Notes: a model not told the origin generated them from the letters alone. DNA of 64,000 nucleotides from Archangium violaceum (GCF_016859125.1 NZ_CP069338.1:10729501-10793500); one strand, 5' to 3'; positions 9,887-17,736 are shown, numbered from the stretch's first letter. Program-made: numbers and translations.

Positions 9887-11050
9887 TCAGGACTCCTTTC
9901 CAGACCCTCCCCTCCGGCCCCGCGGAGCCCCCCGCCCCCGCTTCCGGGAGGGGTCGGAGGGTTCCTGGGGCTCCTCCAGCGCCTCCAGAGCCTCCCGGGT
10001 CAGGGTGGAGACCTCCCGCACCAACTCGAGGGCCCCGTACCGCTGGCCGGCGTTCCACAGGTAGTCGCGAAGCGCCTGGGCCAGCTCCGCTCCCGTGGAG
10101 TAACGGTCCTCCCGCCGCGGCGCGAGCACCTGGTGGAGGATGGCCCTCAGCCCTTCGTTCAGCGAACGGGTCGCCTCCTCGACCTGCTGGGGACTCAGCT
10201 GGCGCATGCGCTTCATCAACTCCGTGGTGCGCGCGGGGCTCAGCTCCGCGAGACCCGGCCCGCGCGGCGTCCCGTCCCCCCGCGCGCGCAACTGGCGGCC
10301 GCGCATCTCGGCCTCGTGGCGCGCCACGGCGTCCAGCAGGTGCCGACCCGTGAGGAGCTGCAACAGGATGAGCCCCAGCGAGAACAGATCCGAGCGCCCA
10401 TCCAGCTGCTCCAGCATGGCCCGCTCGGGAGAGCCGTAGGCGATGTTGCCCAGATCGGAGTCCCCCTCGGTGGAGATGCGGCCCTCGAGCCGGGACCAGG
10501 CCCCCCCGAAGTCCAGCAGCTTCACCTCGCCGTGCTGGCTCACGAGGATGCCCTGGGGAGTCACGTCCCGGTGGACGACGGCCAGGCCCCGCCCGTTCTC
10601 ATCCTGCAGGGAGTGCGCGTGGTGGAGCCCCTTCGCGACCTCGGAGGTCACATAGCAGGCGAACGCCTCCGACAGGGGACGGCCCGCCCTCGCCGCCAGA
10701 CGCATCAAGTCACCCAGGGCCTGCCCCTCGACGTGCTCGATGAGGAGCAGCGGCTCGTCCGGCGTGCCCGCGAGCAGCTGCACGGAGACGATGTTGGGGT
10801 GGCGCAACTGGCCGCCCAGGCGCGCCTCCTCCACCAGACGGTGGTAGTCCTCCTGGCGCACCACGCGGTTGAGCCGCTTCACCACGGTGTAGCCTCCCAA
10901 TCCCTGCTGGTAGCGCTGGCGCGTCAGCACCAACTCCCCATGATGGCCCTGGCCCAACGAGCGCACGAACTCGTAACTCACCAGCCCGGCGTCGAACACC
11001 ACCGGGGAGGTCCCGCTCGAGGGATTTTCAGGGGTCTGCCGACTCGACAT
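9887..11050 (-). CDS. Soluble Ser/Thr protein kinase with altered catalytic loop
   Basis: 387 aa, eukaryotic-type kinase fold: glycine loop GQGHHGEL (33-40), ATP-anchoring Lys58 (TVVKRL), a helix C Glu near 75, HRD at 160-162 and DFG at 180-182. The catalytic loop reads HRDVTPQG, so the Mg-binding Asn of HRDxxPxN is Gly167. Activity may be low or absent. The C-terminus is a basic, Arg/Gly/Pro-rich tail (about 355-387) with no membrane segment. It is transcribed divergently from an XRE regulator across a region full of short repeats. Confidence 0.85.
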   Translation of the reverse strand: MSSRQTPENPSSGTSPVVFDAGLVSYEFVRSLGQGHHGELVLTRQRYQQGLGGYTVVKRLNRVVRQEDYHRLVEEARLGGQLRHPNIVSVQLLAGTPDEPLLLIEHVEGQALGDLMRLAARAGRPLSEAFACYVTSEVAKGLHHAHSLQDENGRGLAVVHRDVTPQGILVSQHGEVKLLDFGGAWSRLEGRISTEGDSDLGNIAYGSPERAMLEQLDGRSDLFSLGLILLQLLTGRHLLDAVARHEAEMRGRQLRARGDGTPRGPGLAELSPARTTELMKRMRQLSPQQVEEATRSLNEGLRAILHQVLAPRREDRYSTGAELAQALRDYLWNAGQRYGALELVREVSTLTREALEALEEPQEPSDPSRKRGRGAPRGRRGGSGKES

Positions 11051-11167
11051 GTGAAGCGCTCCTTGGGGGTATCCGCCAGATGACTCGAAAGGTAAACATG
11101 CGCCACGCCAGGTACCAAGAACGATGACGAAGCAGCGGTGGCACGAACGTTGGAACGGTGACCTCGA

Positions 11168-11230
11168 AAGTCATGTCTACCTCATAGATGACTGTTGAAG
11201 TCACCACTTTTCCGGTTATCTTAGAAGTCA
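11168..11230. promoter_or_regulatory. Cluster of AAGTCA half-sites between kinase and XRE regulator
   Basis: AAGTCA occurs at 11168, 11198 and 11225 (spacings 30 and 27 bp). TGACT (11189-11193) and AGTCA (11199-11203) form a perfect inverted repeat with 5-nt spacer, and GTCATGTCTA (11170-11179) faces TAGATGAC (about 11185-11192). The layout suggests an operator array in the divergent promoter region, possibly for the XRE protein. Confidence 0.45.
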
Positions 11231-11288
11231 CGTAGGCCGGGGTCTTCCAGGCCGTACGCCTTCACCTCTTTCTCCAGGACCGCACGGC

Positions 11289-11705
11289 ATGTCACACCCA
11301 CGAGGACTGGCATCGACCATCGGGACCGCGGCCCGAGCGGCTCGGGTCCGGGCCAATCTCACCCAGGAGGACGTGGCCGAGCGGGTGGGACTCGCCACCG
11401 AGGTGTACGGCCGGCTGGAGCGCGGCGGGATGCTGCCCAGCGTGCCCACGCTCAAGAAGCTGTGCGAGGTCCTGCACATCCCCTCGGACATCCTGCTGGG
11501 GCTCACCCCCGCGCAGGAGAACTTCTGGACGCAGACGCAGGAGACCCCGGCCCAGCCCGTCGAGGAGCCCGCGGAGATCCGCCGGCTGCTGCGCAACTTG
11601 AGGAAGCTGGAGCCCGCCGAGCTCCGCCTGCTCAGCATCATGGCCGCGGGACTCCTGCGCCTGAGGCCGCTGCGGCACGGCCGTTCCCCCCATGACGCCC
11701 CCTAG
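11289..11705 (+). CDS. XRE-family helix-turn-helix regulator
   Basis: 138 aa. Residues 10-70 form a Cro/C1-type HTH: ARAARVRANLTQEDVAERVG, then LATEVYGRLERG, MLPSVPTLKKLCEVLHIPSD and ILLGL. The C-terminal half is Pro/Glu-rich, then a short Leu-rich helix (RLLRNLRKLEPAELRLLSIM) that may mediate dimerisation. It is divergent from the Ser/Thr kinase and could bind the repeats between them. Targets are unknown. Confidence 0.85.
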   Translation: MSHPRGLASTIGTAARAARVRANLTQEDVAERVGLATEVYGRLERGGMLPSVPTLKKLCEVLHIPSDILLGLTPAQENFWTQTQETPAQPVEEPAEIRRLLRNLRKLEPAELRLLSIMAAGLLRLRPLRHGRSPHDAP

Positions 11706-11826
11706 GGAGCTCCCCCCGTCCCCCGGGCACCGGGCGGGCGGGCGGAGCCTCTCCTTACCCTACCCTCGGGTTTCCCTGGGCAACACCCGGTCTCTGGCGA
11801 TAGGTAAGCCGGATTCCGGGGACCCC

Positions 11827-12318
11827 ATGACCGCAGCCCTCCTTTCGCTCACCCTCTTTCTCGCCTCGGGCCAGTTCGCGCCCCAACAGGCCGGGAGTGA
11901 ACCCCTCGCGCCGCCCCTGGAGGCCCGCGTGCAGACGCTCGCCAAGGAGCTGCGCTGCGCCGTGTGCCAGGGCCTGTCCGTCGCGGACAGCCCCTCCTCC
12001 ATGGCCCGGGCCCAGCTCGACAAGGTGCGCGAGCTGGTGTCCCAGGGGAAGTCGGACCAGGAGATCCGTGACTTCTTCGTGGCCCGCTACGGCGAGTGGG
12101 TGTTGCTCCAGCCCAAGGCCGAGGGAGTGAACCTGCTCGTGTGGCTCGGCCCGGTGGCGCTGCTGCTGGGTGGCGCCTGGGTCATCGCCCGCCAGGTGCG
12201 GCGCGAGCCCGAGCCCGCCTCCCCGCGGGCCGCCTCCGCGCCCGCGGCGGCTAGCACCTCCCAGGACGATTCCGTGGACCCGTACCTCGCGGCCGTGCGC
12301 CGGGAGCTGGATCAATGA
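11827..12318 (+). CDS. ccmH: CcmH/CycL-type cytochrome c maturation thiol oxidoreductase
   Basis: 163 aa. Signal peptide at the N-terminus, then the diagnostic ELRCAVCQGLSVADSPSS with Cys44 and Cys47, the helical KSDQEIRDFFVARYGEWVLL, and a C-terminal membrane helix (LLVWLGPVALLLGGAWVIA). CcmH reduces the haem-attachment CXXCH cysteines of apocytochrome c at the outer face of the inner membrane. The frame extends upstream to 11692, but ATG 11827 gives a normal signal peptide. It overlaps the CcmI gene by four bases (ATGA). Other ccm genes are not in the window. Confidence 0.9.
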   Translation: MTAALLSLTLFLASGQFAPQQAGSEPLAPPLEARVQTLAKELRCAVCQGLSVADSPSSMARAQLDKVRELVSQGKSDQEIRDFFVARYGEWVLLQPKAEGVNLLVWLGPVALLLGGAWVIARQVRREPEPASPRAASAPAAASTSQDDSVDPYLAAVRRELDQ

Positions 12319-13244
12319 ACCCCCCGACCACCAACTGGCTGCCAGGCATCGTCGTCCTCGCGGTGGGCTTCGTCGCCGCCGCGCTCTTCCTGCTCACCCA
12401 ACGCCGCAAGGGCACGCCCGCGCCCGAGGCGAAGGACGGGGTGCTCGAGGATCTGGAGCGGCGCTACCAGTCCCTCATCGAGCAGCTCAAGGAGCTGGCG
12501 GCGGACAAGCACGCCCTGGCGCCGGAGCGCTACGAGGCGGAGCGGTCGCGGCTGGAGCAGGAGGCCGTGGCGGCGCTGCGCGCCCGGGACGAGCACCAGA
12601 AGAAGCGCGGGAAGGACGGAGCGGGAGCCCCCGCGCCCCAGACGGCGCCCGTGGCGACGGGCTTCCTGTCGCCGCAGCTCAAGGGCGCGCTGTGGGGCGG
12701 CGGCATCGTGCTGTTCTTCGCCACCCTGGGCTACACGCTGGTGTCCGAGCAGCGCACGCGCGGCGAGGAGGAGGCCGCGACGGGCCGGGTGCCTCCGGGC
12801 ATGGCGGCCAACGGGCAGCAGCAGGAGGACCCGGAGCTGACCCAGGCGATGGAGCGGCTGAGGAACAACCCGGGGGACCTGGACGCGGCGGCGCTGCTGA
12901 GCCACGAGCTCATCCGGCGGCAGATGTACGAGGAGGCGGAGCGCGTGACGCTGCGCGCGCTGGCGCTGGACCCGTTCAACGTGGAGCTGCGGGTGCACAA
13001 GGGCGTGCTGCGGGCGGTGCGCGGTGACGAGGCCGGCTCGGAGCAGGAGCTGATGCATCTGGTGGACACGTACCCGGACGCGCAGGAGGCGCTGCTCTTC
13101 CTGGGCGCCATCGCGATGCGCCAGGGCGACAAGGCGAAGGCGCTGGATGCCTACGAGCGCTTCGCCGTGGAGGTGCCCTCCAACATGCATCCGCCGCCGC
13201 TGCCCGCGGCCATCCAGCAGCTGCGCAGCGAGCTGGGTAGGTAG
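12315..13244 (+). CDS. ccmI: CcmI-like cytochrome c biogenesis protein with TPR domain
   Basis: 309 aa. An N-terminal membrane helix (GIVVLAVGFVAAALFLL) precedes a coiled-coil loop (LEDLERRYQSLIEQLKELAA) and a second helix near 115-135 (GALWGGGIVLFFATLGYTLV), as in CcmI. The C-terminal half has TPR-like repeats (DAAALLSHELIRRQMYEEAE, ALLFLGAIAMRQGDKAKALD) that in CcmI hold the apocytochrome. Translationally coupled to ccmH. Assignment rests on topology and neighbour rather than on a signature motif. Confidence 0.8.
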   Translation: MNPPTTNWLPGIVVLAVGFVAAALFLLTQRRKGTPAPEAKDGVLEDLERRYQSLIEQLKELAADKHALAPERYEAERSRLEQEAVAALRARDEHQKKRGKDGAGAPAPQTAPVATGFLSPQLKGALWGGGIVLFFATLGYTLVSEQRTRGEEEAATGRVPPGMAANGQQQEDPELTQAMERLRNNPGDLDAAALLSHELIRRQMYEEAERVTLRALALDPFNVELRVHKGVLRAVRGDEAGSEQELMHLVDTYPDAQEALLFLGAIAMRQGDKAKALDAYERFAVEVPSNMHPPPLPAAIQQLRSELGR

Positions 13245-13253
13245 ATCTCATCT

Positions 13254-13278
13254 CCCGACGGGTCCGAATCCCGTCGGG
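13254..13278 (+). other. Hairpin resembling a tRNA T-arm
   Basis: CCCGACGGG and CCCGTCGGG form a perfect 9-bp stem with a 7-nt loop TCCGAAT, then GGACA. The ACGGG-TCCGAAT-CCCGT core followed by CGGGGAC looks like the T arm and 3' acceptor strand of a tRNA-Glu, but no other tRNA parts and no CCA are present. It could simply be the first of two termination hairpins after ccmI. Confidence 0.4.
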
Positions 13279-13292
13279 GACACTTCAATCGG

Positions 13293-13337
13293 GGCCGGAA
13301 GCCGCTGGAATCTCAGCGGTTTCCGGCCTTGGTGTTT
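13293..13337 (+). terminator. Terminator of the ccmH-ccmI unit
   Basis: GGCCGGAA (13293-13300) pairs with TTCCGGCC (13321-13328), and an inner stem CCGCTG/CAGCGG sits inside; the tail TTGGTGTTTTC is T-rich. The minus-strand gene that follows ends inside this hairpin. Confidence 0.75.
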
Positions 13338-13672
13338 TCAGGCTCCTGCTCGTCTCCAGAATGTCTCCAAGCCGGAGACTCTCCCCGCCCCTCCTCCAGC
13401 ATTTGCTCGGCCTCCACCGTGAGCATGGCGAAGGCGCAGACATAAAGTCGTTTGACGGTGGCCCGGAGCTGCTCGCCCGCCTGAAGGAAGTGGAAGTAGG
13501 CCGTGATGACCTCCAGCCCTTGAGCGAGGAGCCGCGCCTGGGGGCCCAGCATGGGCGTGAGCTTGCTGGTATCCGTGGCCCACACTCCCCTCGGCAACTC
13601 GGGAAACACTCGCAAGTAGTCCTCCGAGAGCAGCGCCTCCTGGCTGCGATTCACCCAGGCGAACGCACTCAT
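13313..13672 (-). CDS. Hypothetical protein, second gene of an unknown pair
   Basis: About 119 aa from ATG 13672 (a TTG at 13681 overlaps the stop of the upstream gene and is an alternative). Mostly helical: LRVFPELPRGVWATD, LLAQGLEVITAYFHFLQAG, LRATVKRLYVCAFAMLTVEA, then an acidic, polar tail. No recognised domain. Its stop lies inside the terminator hairpin of the opposite ccm unit. Tight coupling to the upstream gene suggests they work together. Codon bias is weaker than in neighbours, suggesting recent arrival. Confidence 0.5.
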   Translation of the reverse strand: MSAFAWVNRSQEALLSEDYLRVFPELPRGVWATDTSKLTPMLGPQARLLAQGLEVITAYFHFLQAGEQLRATVKRLYVCAFAMLTVEAEQMLEEGRGESPAWRHSGDEQEPENTKAGNR

Positions 13673-13677
13673 CCCCT

Positions 13678-14082
13678 TCAACGGGCCGTGCCGGCATCCA
13701 TGCCGGCTTCGCAGCGCGGAGGGGCGGCGAACAGCCGCTCCCGCAGGAAGTCCGGGTGGGTGATGTACAACCCCTGGAAGATCGAATTCGCGAAGGCCGA
13801 ATGGTTCGCGGAGCTCCGCACCCAGGTGATGAGATGCTCATAGAGCGCCGGACAGGTTGTCTCCACGAGCGCTCCCTGTTCACCCAAGGGACTGTAGTGA
13901 GTCCACTCTCCGCTCGGCATCTGCATGCGATCGAGCCCCAGGTCCGTCGCCACCCAGAGCGAGTCTCCGTGCACACGCAGCTCATGGATCAGGAAGCCGC
14001 ACGGAGCATCCTTATGCAATAGACGTAATTCACAAAATGCCGGATGTAATGTCCCAGGTGACATCGCAGTGGGGAGACTCAC
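13678..14082 (-). CDS. Hypothetical protein, first gene of an unknown pair
   Basis: 134 aa from a GTG with a strong GGGGGAG 7 bases upstream. Its first 25 codons are unusually AT-rich for this genome. Visible features are the strand-like LWVATDLGLDRMQMPSGEWT, which resembles one blade of a two-component-regulator propeller, and a helical C-terminal part (ALYEHLITWVRSSANHSAF). I do not recognise a family. Stop overlaps the start region of the next gene. Base composition suggests transfer. Confidence 0.55.
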   Translation of the reverse strand: MSLPTAMSPGTLHPAFCELRLLHKDAPCGFLIHELRVHGDSLWVATDLGLDRMQMPSGEWTHYSPLGEQGALVETTCPALYEHLITWVRSSANHSAFANSIFQGLYITHPDFLRERLFAAPPRCEAGMDAGTAR

Positions 14083-14107
14083 TCAAAAGCTCCCCCATCT
14101 TTCCTAG

Positions 14108-14386
14108 GCGATCGTCCGGATGAACCTGCTCAGCGCGAGCGCGGACTGGGGCTCCGACGACACGTTCGACGTGCTGCGGCTCGACGCCCGGAGGTACTTC
14201 ACGCTCCCGTGGACGGAGCGGCACGTGCTGGCGATGCAGCGACTCGTCGAGCTCCGCCGGGTCAAGCCAGCCGGGGGCCTGGGCCTGCGGTTCGCTCCGC
14301 GCGAGGACGCCCCCGTGAACATCCGGCTCGACGTGGCCTACGGCTCGGAACCGGGCTTCTACCTGAACGTGGGCGAGGCGTTCTGA
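14108..14386 (+). pseudogene. C-terminal fragment of an Omp85/BamA-type surface antigen
   Basis: About 90 codons open from a stop at 14105, with no ribosome site or signal peptide. The C-terminal strands (LGLRFAPREDAPVNIRLDVA, then YGSEPGFYLNVGEAF) match the last two strands of D15/Omp85 barrels, including the terminal Phe used for barrel insertion. The rest of the gene is missing, so this is a remnant. It lies between the unknown pair and a convergent MerR gene. Confidence 0.6.
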
Positions 14387-14410
14387 TGGAGCTTTCCCTG
14401 TGGCCCCACC

Positions 14411-15247
14411 TCAGGGAGTGCCCCGGCTCCCGTTCTCCTCCCAGGACAGCGCGAGTTCGGTCAGCCACGAGGAGGCGGGCGCCGCGTCCGTCGCGCCCAC
14501 GCGCAGGTACGTCTCGCGCAGGGGAACGGCCGGGGCTCGCTCCCGGGCATGGAGGTGGGCGAAGAGGCGCGCCCAGGAGGGGCCCACCGAGTCGGGCGGT
14601 CCGGTATGAACGAGCGTGGCCGCCTGCACCTCTGGCAGCTCCTCCACGTGGACGCCCTCCGGGCGTGCCCCGGGCGCCAGGGGCACGCACCAAGAGATGT
14701 CCGCGTCGTCCTCGCGGTACTCCGCCTCGTGGAAGAGGCAGAAGGGAGCACCGGCCACGTGGGGGCCGCACGCGGCCAGCAGCCGTGGGAAGACCACCGC
14801 CGCGTCCGAGTAGCGCCCCCGGGCGCGGTGCACGGCGGCGCGGACCGATGGCAGCCACCGCTCCACGAGTGGCGGGGGCGCGCGCAGGTAGGCCTCCGCC
14901 CGGGCCTGGTGCCGCAGCAGCGTGTCCAGGGCCAACACCGCCCGCTGCGCGCTGGCCGCTTCCTCGGCGAGCCGGGCGCGTACCCGCCCCAGTTGCTCGG
15001 CGAGCGAGGCGCCCTGGTCCAGCTCCGCAAGCACCCCGCGAATCTCCTCCATCGAGAGCCGCAGGTCGCGCAGCGCGCGCAGGGTGTGGGCCTGGGCGAT
15101 GTCGCGCTCGGTGTAGTAGCGGTAGCCGGAGGAGGGGTCCACGCGCGAGGGCTCGAGCAGCCCCTTCTCCTGGTAGAGGCGCAGCGCCTTCACGCTCACG
15201 CCGGTGATGCGCGACACCTCTCCGATGGCGTACAGCAATCCACTCAC
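14411..15247 (-). CDS. MerR-family regulator with GyrI-like effector-binding domain
   Basis: 278 aa. The N-terminal winged HTH is clear: YAIGEVSRITGVSVKALRLY, QEKGLLEPSRVDPSSGYRYY, then the dimerising coiled coil (MEEIRGVLAELDQGASLAEQ). The C-terminal half (about 120-270) has the SHS2/GyrI-like strand pattern of BmrR/SAV2435-type drug-sensing domains. GTG at 15247 has GGAGG 7 bases upstream and overlaps the hydrolase stop (GTGA), so the genes are coupled. It may sense a hydrophobic compound and control the hydrolase or an efflux system elsewhere. Confidence 0.85.
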   Translation of the reverse strand: MSGLLYAIGEVSRITGVSVKALRLYQEKGLLEPSRVDPSSGYRYYTERDIAQAHTLRALRDLRLSMEEIRGVLAELDQGASLAEQLGRVRARLAEEAASAQRAVLALDTLLRHQARAEAYLRAPPPLVERWLPSVRAAVHRARGRYSDAAVVFPRLLAACGPHVAGAPFCLFHEAEYREDDADISWCVPLAPGARPEGVHVEELPEVQAATLVHTGPPDSVGPSWARLFAHLHARERAPAVPLRETYLRVGATDAAPASSWLTELALSWEENGSRGTP

Positions 15248-16311
15248 CGCTCCACCTCCGCGAGGAAGGCGCGCAGCGTGGCCGCGAAGGCCCCGGGCTG
15301 CTCCTCGAAGGGGAAGTGCCCGCTGCCCGCCAGTTCCACCAGCCGCGCGTGGGGCAGGGCTTGTACCACGCGAGCGGTGGCGGAACGCGGCTGAAGGTCC
15401 TCGGCTCCGTGGATGACGAGGGTGGGCGCGCGCACCCGGCGCAGCCAGTCGCTCCAGTCGTGGTGCCGTCCCAGGCTCAGGTAGAGCCCCAGGGAGAGAA
15501 AGCCTCCGGGAGCGCCGGAGCCGGGCGGCCGTGCTCCGGGACGCTCCCGCCGCATGGCCTGGGCGTAGAGAGGTCCAAAGCCCGCGAAGTGCTCGGCGAG
15601 ACGAGCCTCGTCGTCCTTCAGGCGCGCGGGGAGGTCGAAGGTGTGCTCCATCCACACCTCCAGCGCGCGCTGTCCTTCCGCGTCCAGTCGGGCCCGCACC
15701 TGAGTGAAGAGGTCGCCGTCGCCAGCGGGCATCGTCACCAGCGGCGCGGGCGCCACTAGCACGAGGGCCTCCACCCGCTCTGGCCACTCCGCCGCGTAGA
15801 GCGCGGCCACCAGGGCTCCGAAGGAGTGCCCCACCAGCGTGAGGCGCTCACGTCCGAGCAGACGTCGGATGCGCTCGAGGTCCGCCAGTTGAGCGGCAAG
15901 TCCCAGTCGTGCCTCCACCTCCCGCATGGCCTGCCACGTTCCACCCGTTGGAGCGTGGGTGAGCGGCCGCGAGGAGGCACCACAGCCGCGTTGGTCGTAG
16001 AAGTGCCAGCGCAGGGTGTCGCCGGTGAGGACGGCCGCGCGCCACGGCGCTGCTGGAGGCAGGCCCGGGCCGCCGTGCACGACGACGACATCCCTTCCTT
16101 CGCCCACGGCCATGTGGTGAAGCCGCACGCCCGGCGCCACCTGCCATTCCGAGGCGTCGGCCCGCTGTCCGGGGGGAACCTCCAGTGTCTCGCCGCGCGC
16201 GGCCAGCGTCTGCTCCACGGTGCCCGGCTGGAAGAGCGCGCGCCCCATCCACCACCACGCGCCCACCGCCACGCCCACCAGCAAGACGAGTGCTCCAAGC
16301 GCTACCGCCAT
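15244..16311 (-). CDS. Membrane-anchored alpha/beta hydrolase, proline iminopeptidase-like
   Basis: 355 aa from ATG 16311 (GAGGA 6 bases upstream; the frame extends further without a site). An N-terminal membrane anchor (MAVALGALVLLVGVAVGAWW) precedes the hydrolase fold: oxyanion HGGPG (79-83), nucleophile elbow GHSFGA with Ser163, Asp in HGAEDLQP, and His in GSGHFPF. HGGPG is typical of prolyl aminopeptidases and related peptidases or esterases; substrate is unknown. First gene of a two-gene unit with MerR. Confidence 0.85.
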   Translation of the reverse strand: MAVALGALVLLVGVAVGAWWWMGRALFQPGTVEQTLAARGETLEVPPGQRADASEWQVAPGVRLHHMAVGEGRDVVVVHGGPGLPPAAPWRAAVLTGDTLRWHFYDQRGCGASSRPLTHAPTGGTWQAMREVEARLGLAAQLADLERIRRLLGRERLTLVGHSFGALVAALYAAEWPERVEALVLVAPAPLVTMPAGDGDLFTQVRARLDAEGQRALEVWMEHTFDLPARLKDDEARLAEHFAGFGPLYAQAMRRERPGARPPGSGAPGGFLSLGLYLSLGRHHDWSDWLRRVRAPTLVIHGAEDLQPRSATARVVQALPHARLVELAGSGHFPFEEQPGAFAATLRAFLAEVER

Positions 16312-16900
16312 GAGGTTCCTCTGCGACCTGTATCTGGGTGACATGCGTGGAGGGTGGCGGTCTGCCCCTGGGGGAGAGTCAAGCGTGGGCCGTGCAGCCC
16401 ACCCGGGGCTTCCCCGCGCTGAAGGCCTGCCCCATGGCGCCGCCGCCAGGCGCCCCAAGCACCTCGAACCGGCGCTCGTCCTGGCCACCCAGGCGCGCGC
16501 CAGGAGCAGTCATCCGGGAGGGCACCTGCGCCCGGTGCCCTCCCTCGGGAAGGAGTGCTGTCCTCTCTTGTCACGAACCACCGGAATCCGAACGGAGCAC
16601 CGCCCGTGCGACTGGCACCGGTGCCTCCGGATGAACCAGGCGATCAGTCCGTCATGACGCAGGAAAGACTCCAGTGTTGTGACTGCGGCAAGGTCAGGGT
16701 GGTCCAGCGTAATAACAAGTGAACCCACGTCGCATTCGGAAGGGGGCCGGCCCAGTGCTTTCCATCCTGCACAGCAGCCCGGCCCCATCCACCCGCGCCG
16801 TCCCCTGCTTCCTCGGCTCCTCCACCGTCGCCGCCAAGGAGATGCTCTCCTTCTGTGGCCCCGCCTCCCTCCCCGCTTGAGGGAGCCCGGCCCCGGTCAG
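16312..16900. other. Gap of about 590 bp without a convincing gene
   Basis: Small ORFs on both strands lack ribosome sites. One minus-strand frame (about 16,600-16,760) reads DVGSLVITLDHPDLAAVTTL then ESFLRHDGLIAWFIRRH, which looks protein-like but is flanked by non-coding sequence, so it may be a decayed fragment. The AT content is somewhat raised near 16,680-16,740. Confidence 0.4.
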
Positions 16901-17236
16901 TCAGGATCCGCCGGGCAGACGGTCGAACTGGGTCGCGAAGGAGGGTGGGCCGTGGACGTGGGACCGATACGCGGTGTCCCGCGCGGGCACGCTCTGTTCG
17001 ACGTCCATCGTCACGAGTGGCTGGTGGACCTTGACCTGCTCCGCCTCCCTGCCGTGTGTCACGAGGATGCGACCGGCCCATGGGCTGGACACCGTGATGG
17101 GGGTCTGACCCGCCATGACCGCGGCGAGCACCTGGCCCTCCTGGACCGTGTCGAAGGACTTCACGTGCCACCTGACGATCGTGGCCACCGTCACGCCTTC
17201 GTCGAAGCCGGAGATCATGATGTCGCGCAGTGCCAT
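16901..17236 (-). CDS. Standalone biotinyl/lipoyl-like domain protein lacking the modifiable lysine
   Basis: 111 aa. Residues 10-75 follow the lipoyl/biotinyl fold (TIVRWHVKSFDTVQEGQVLA, ITVSSPWAGRILVTHG, EQVKVHQPLVTMD). At the hairpin tip, where lipoyl domains have ETDKA and biotin domains AMKM, it has VMAGQTPIT, with no lysine, so it cannot carry the cofactor in the usual way. The tail is unstructured. ATG has GAGGAG 8 bases upstream. No partner dehydrogenase or carboxylase is nearby, and its role is unknown. Confidence 0.65.
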   Translation of the reverse strand: MALRDIMISGFDEGVTVATIVRWHVKSFDTVQEGQVLAAVMAGQTPITVSSPWAGRILVTHGREAEQVKVHQPLVTMDVEQSVPARDTAYRSHVHGPPSFATQFDRLPGGS

Positions 17237-17415
17237 GGATTCTGCTCCTCGGGTGAGGCGGCCAGGAACGACCGCACGTCCATCAGACTATGTCACCGCC
17301 GGCGAGCACGGTAGGTGCTACAGCCGGAGCGGAGTGGGCATGCGAGGAATCTCCGGGGAGTGAGGTTCCGCCCCGTCATGGATGCAGCACCTGGATGCCC
17401 TGGGACGTCCCCCTG

Positions 17416-17691
17416 TCAGTCTGCGCTCGAAGCCCAGGCGATCAGCGTGCCGATGAGGAAGACCGCGCCGAGCGCGATGACGAGCGCCCAGTTCTCGTCC
17501 GAGCGCCTCGCACTGCCCGTGTTCTGGAAAGGAGCGTCGGGCGGTGGCGGCTCCGGGCGGGGACCCCCCATCAGCTTGGGCAGGATGCGAGGCCCCAGGG
17601 CCAACAGGATGATAATGGCCGCGGTGACGCAGTGGATTCGCGTCCCCGAGCGCAGCGCGATGGAACAGTCCACCAGGGTGATGACGTCCAT
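17416..17691 (-). CDS. Small membrane protein with two helices
   Basis: 91 aa. Two hydrophobic segments (CVTAAIIILLALGPRIL near 21-37 and WALVIALGAVFLIGTLIAW near 68-86) are joined by a Pro-rich linker (GGPRPEPPPPDAP). ATG at 17691 has AGGAG 5 bases upstream. No family recognised. It is probably in an inner-membrane hairpin. Confidence 0.6.
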   Translation of the reverse strand: MDVITLVDCSIALRSGTRIHCVTAAIIILLALGPRILPKLMGGPRPEPPPPDAPFQNTGSARRSDENWALVIALGAVFLIGTLIAWASSAD

Positions 17692-17736
17692 GAGGCTCCT
17701 TTCCCTCCTGGCGGATGCACCGAGGCCACGAAGAGT

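Noticed and set aside
13254-13278. A complete tRNA gene
   Set aside because: Only the T-arm-like hairpin and acceptor-like strand can be drawn; no D arm, anticodon arm or CCA.
14411-15787. A 458-codon frame covering the MerR gene and part of the hydrolase
   Set aside because: Only the part from GTG 15247 is protein-like; the upstream part lies in a wrong frame of the hydrolase gene.
16510-16788. A 92-codon minus-strand ORF
   Set aside because: Part of it looks protein-like, but there is no ribosome site or recognisable family and the ends are low-complexity; noted only as a possible fragment.
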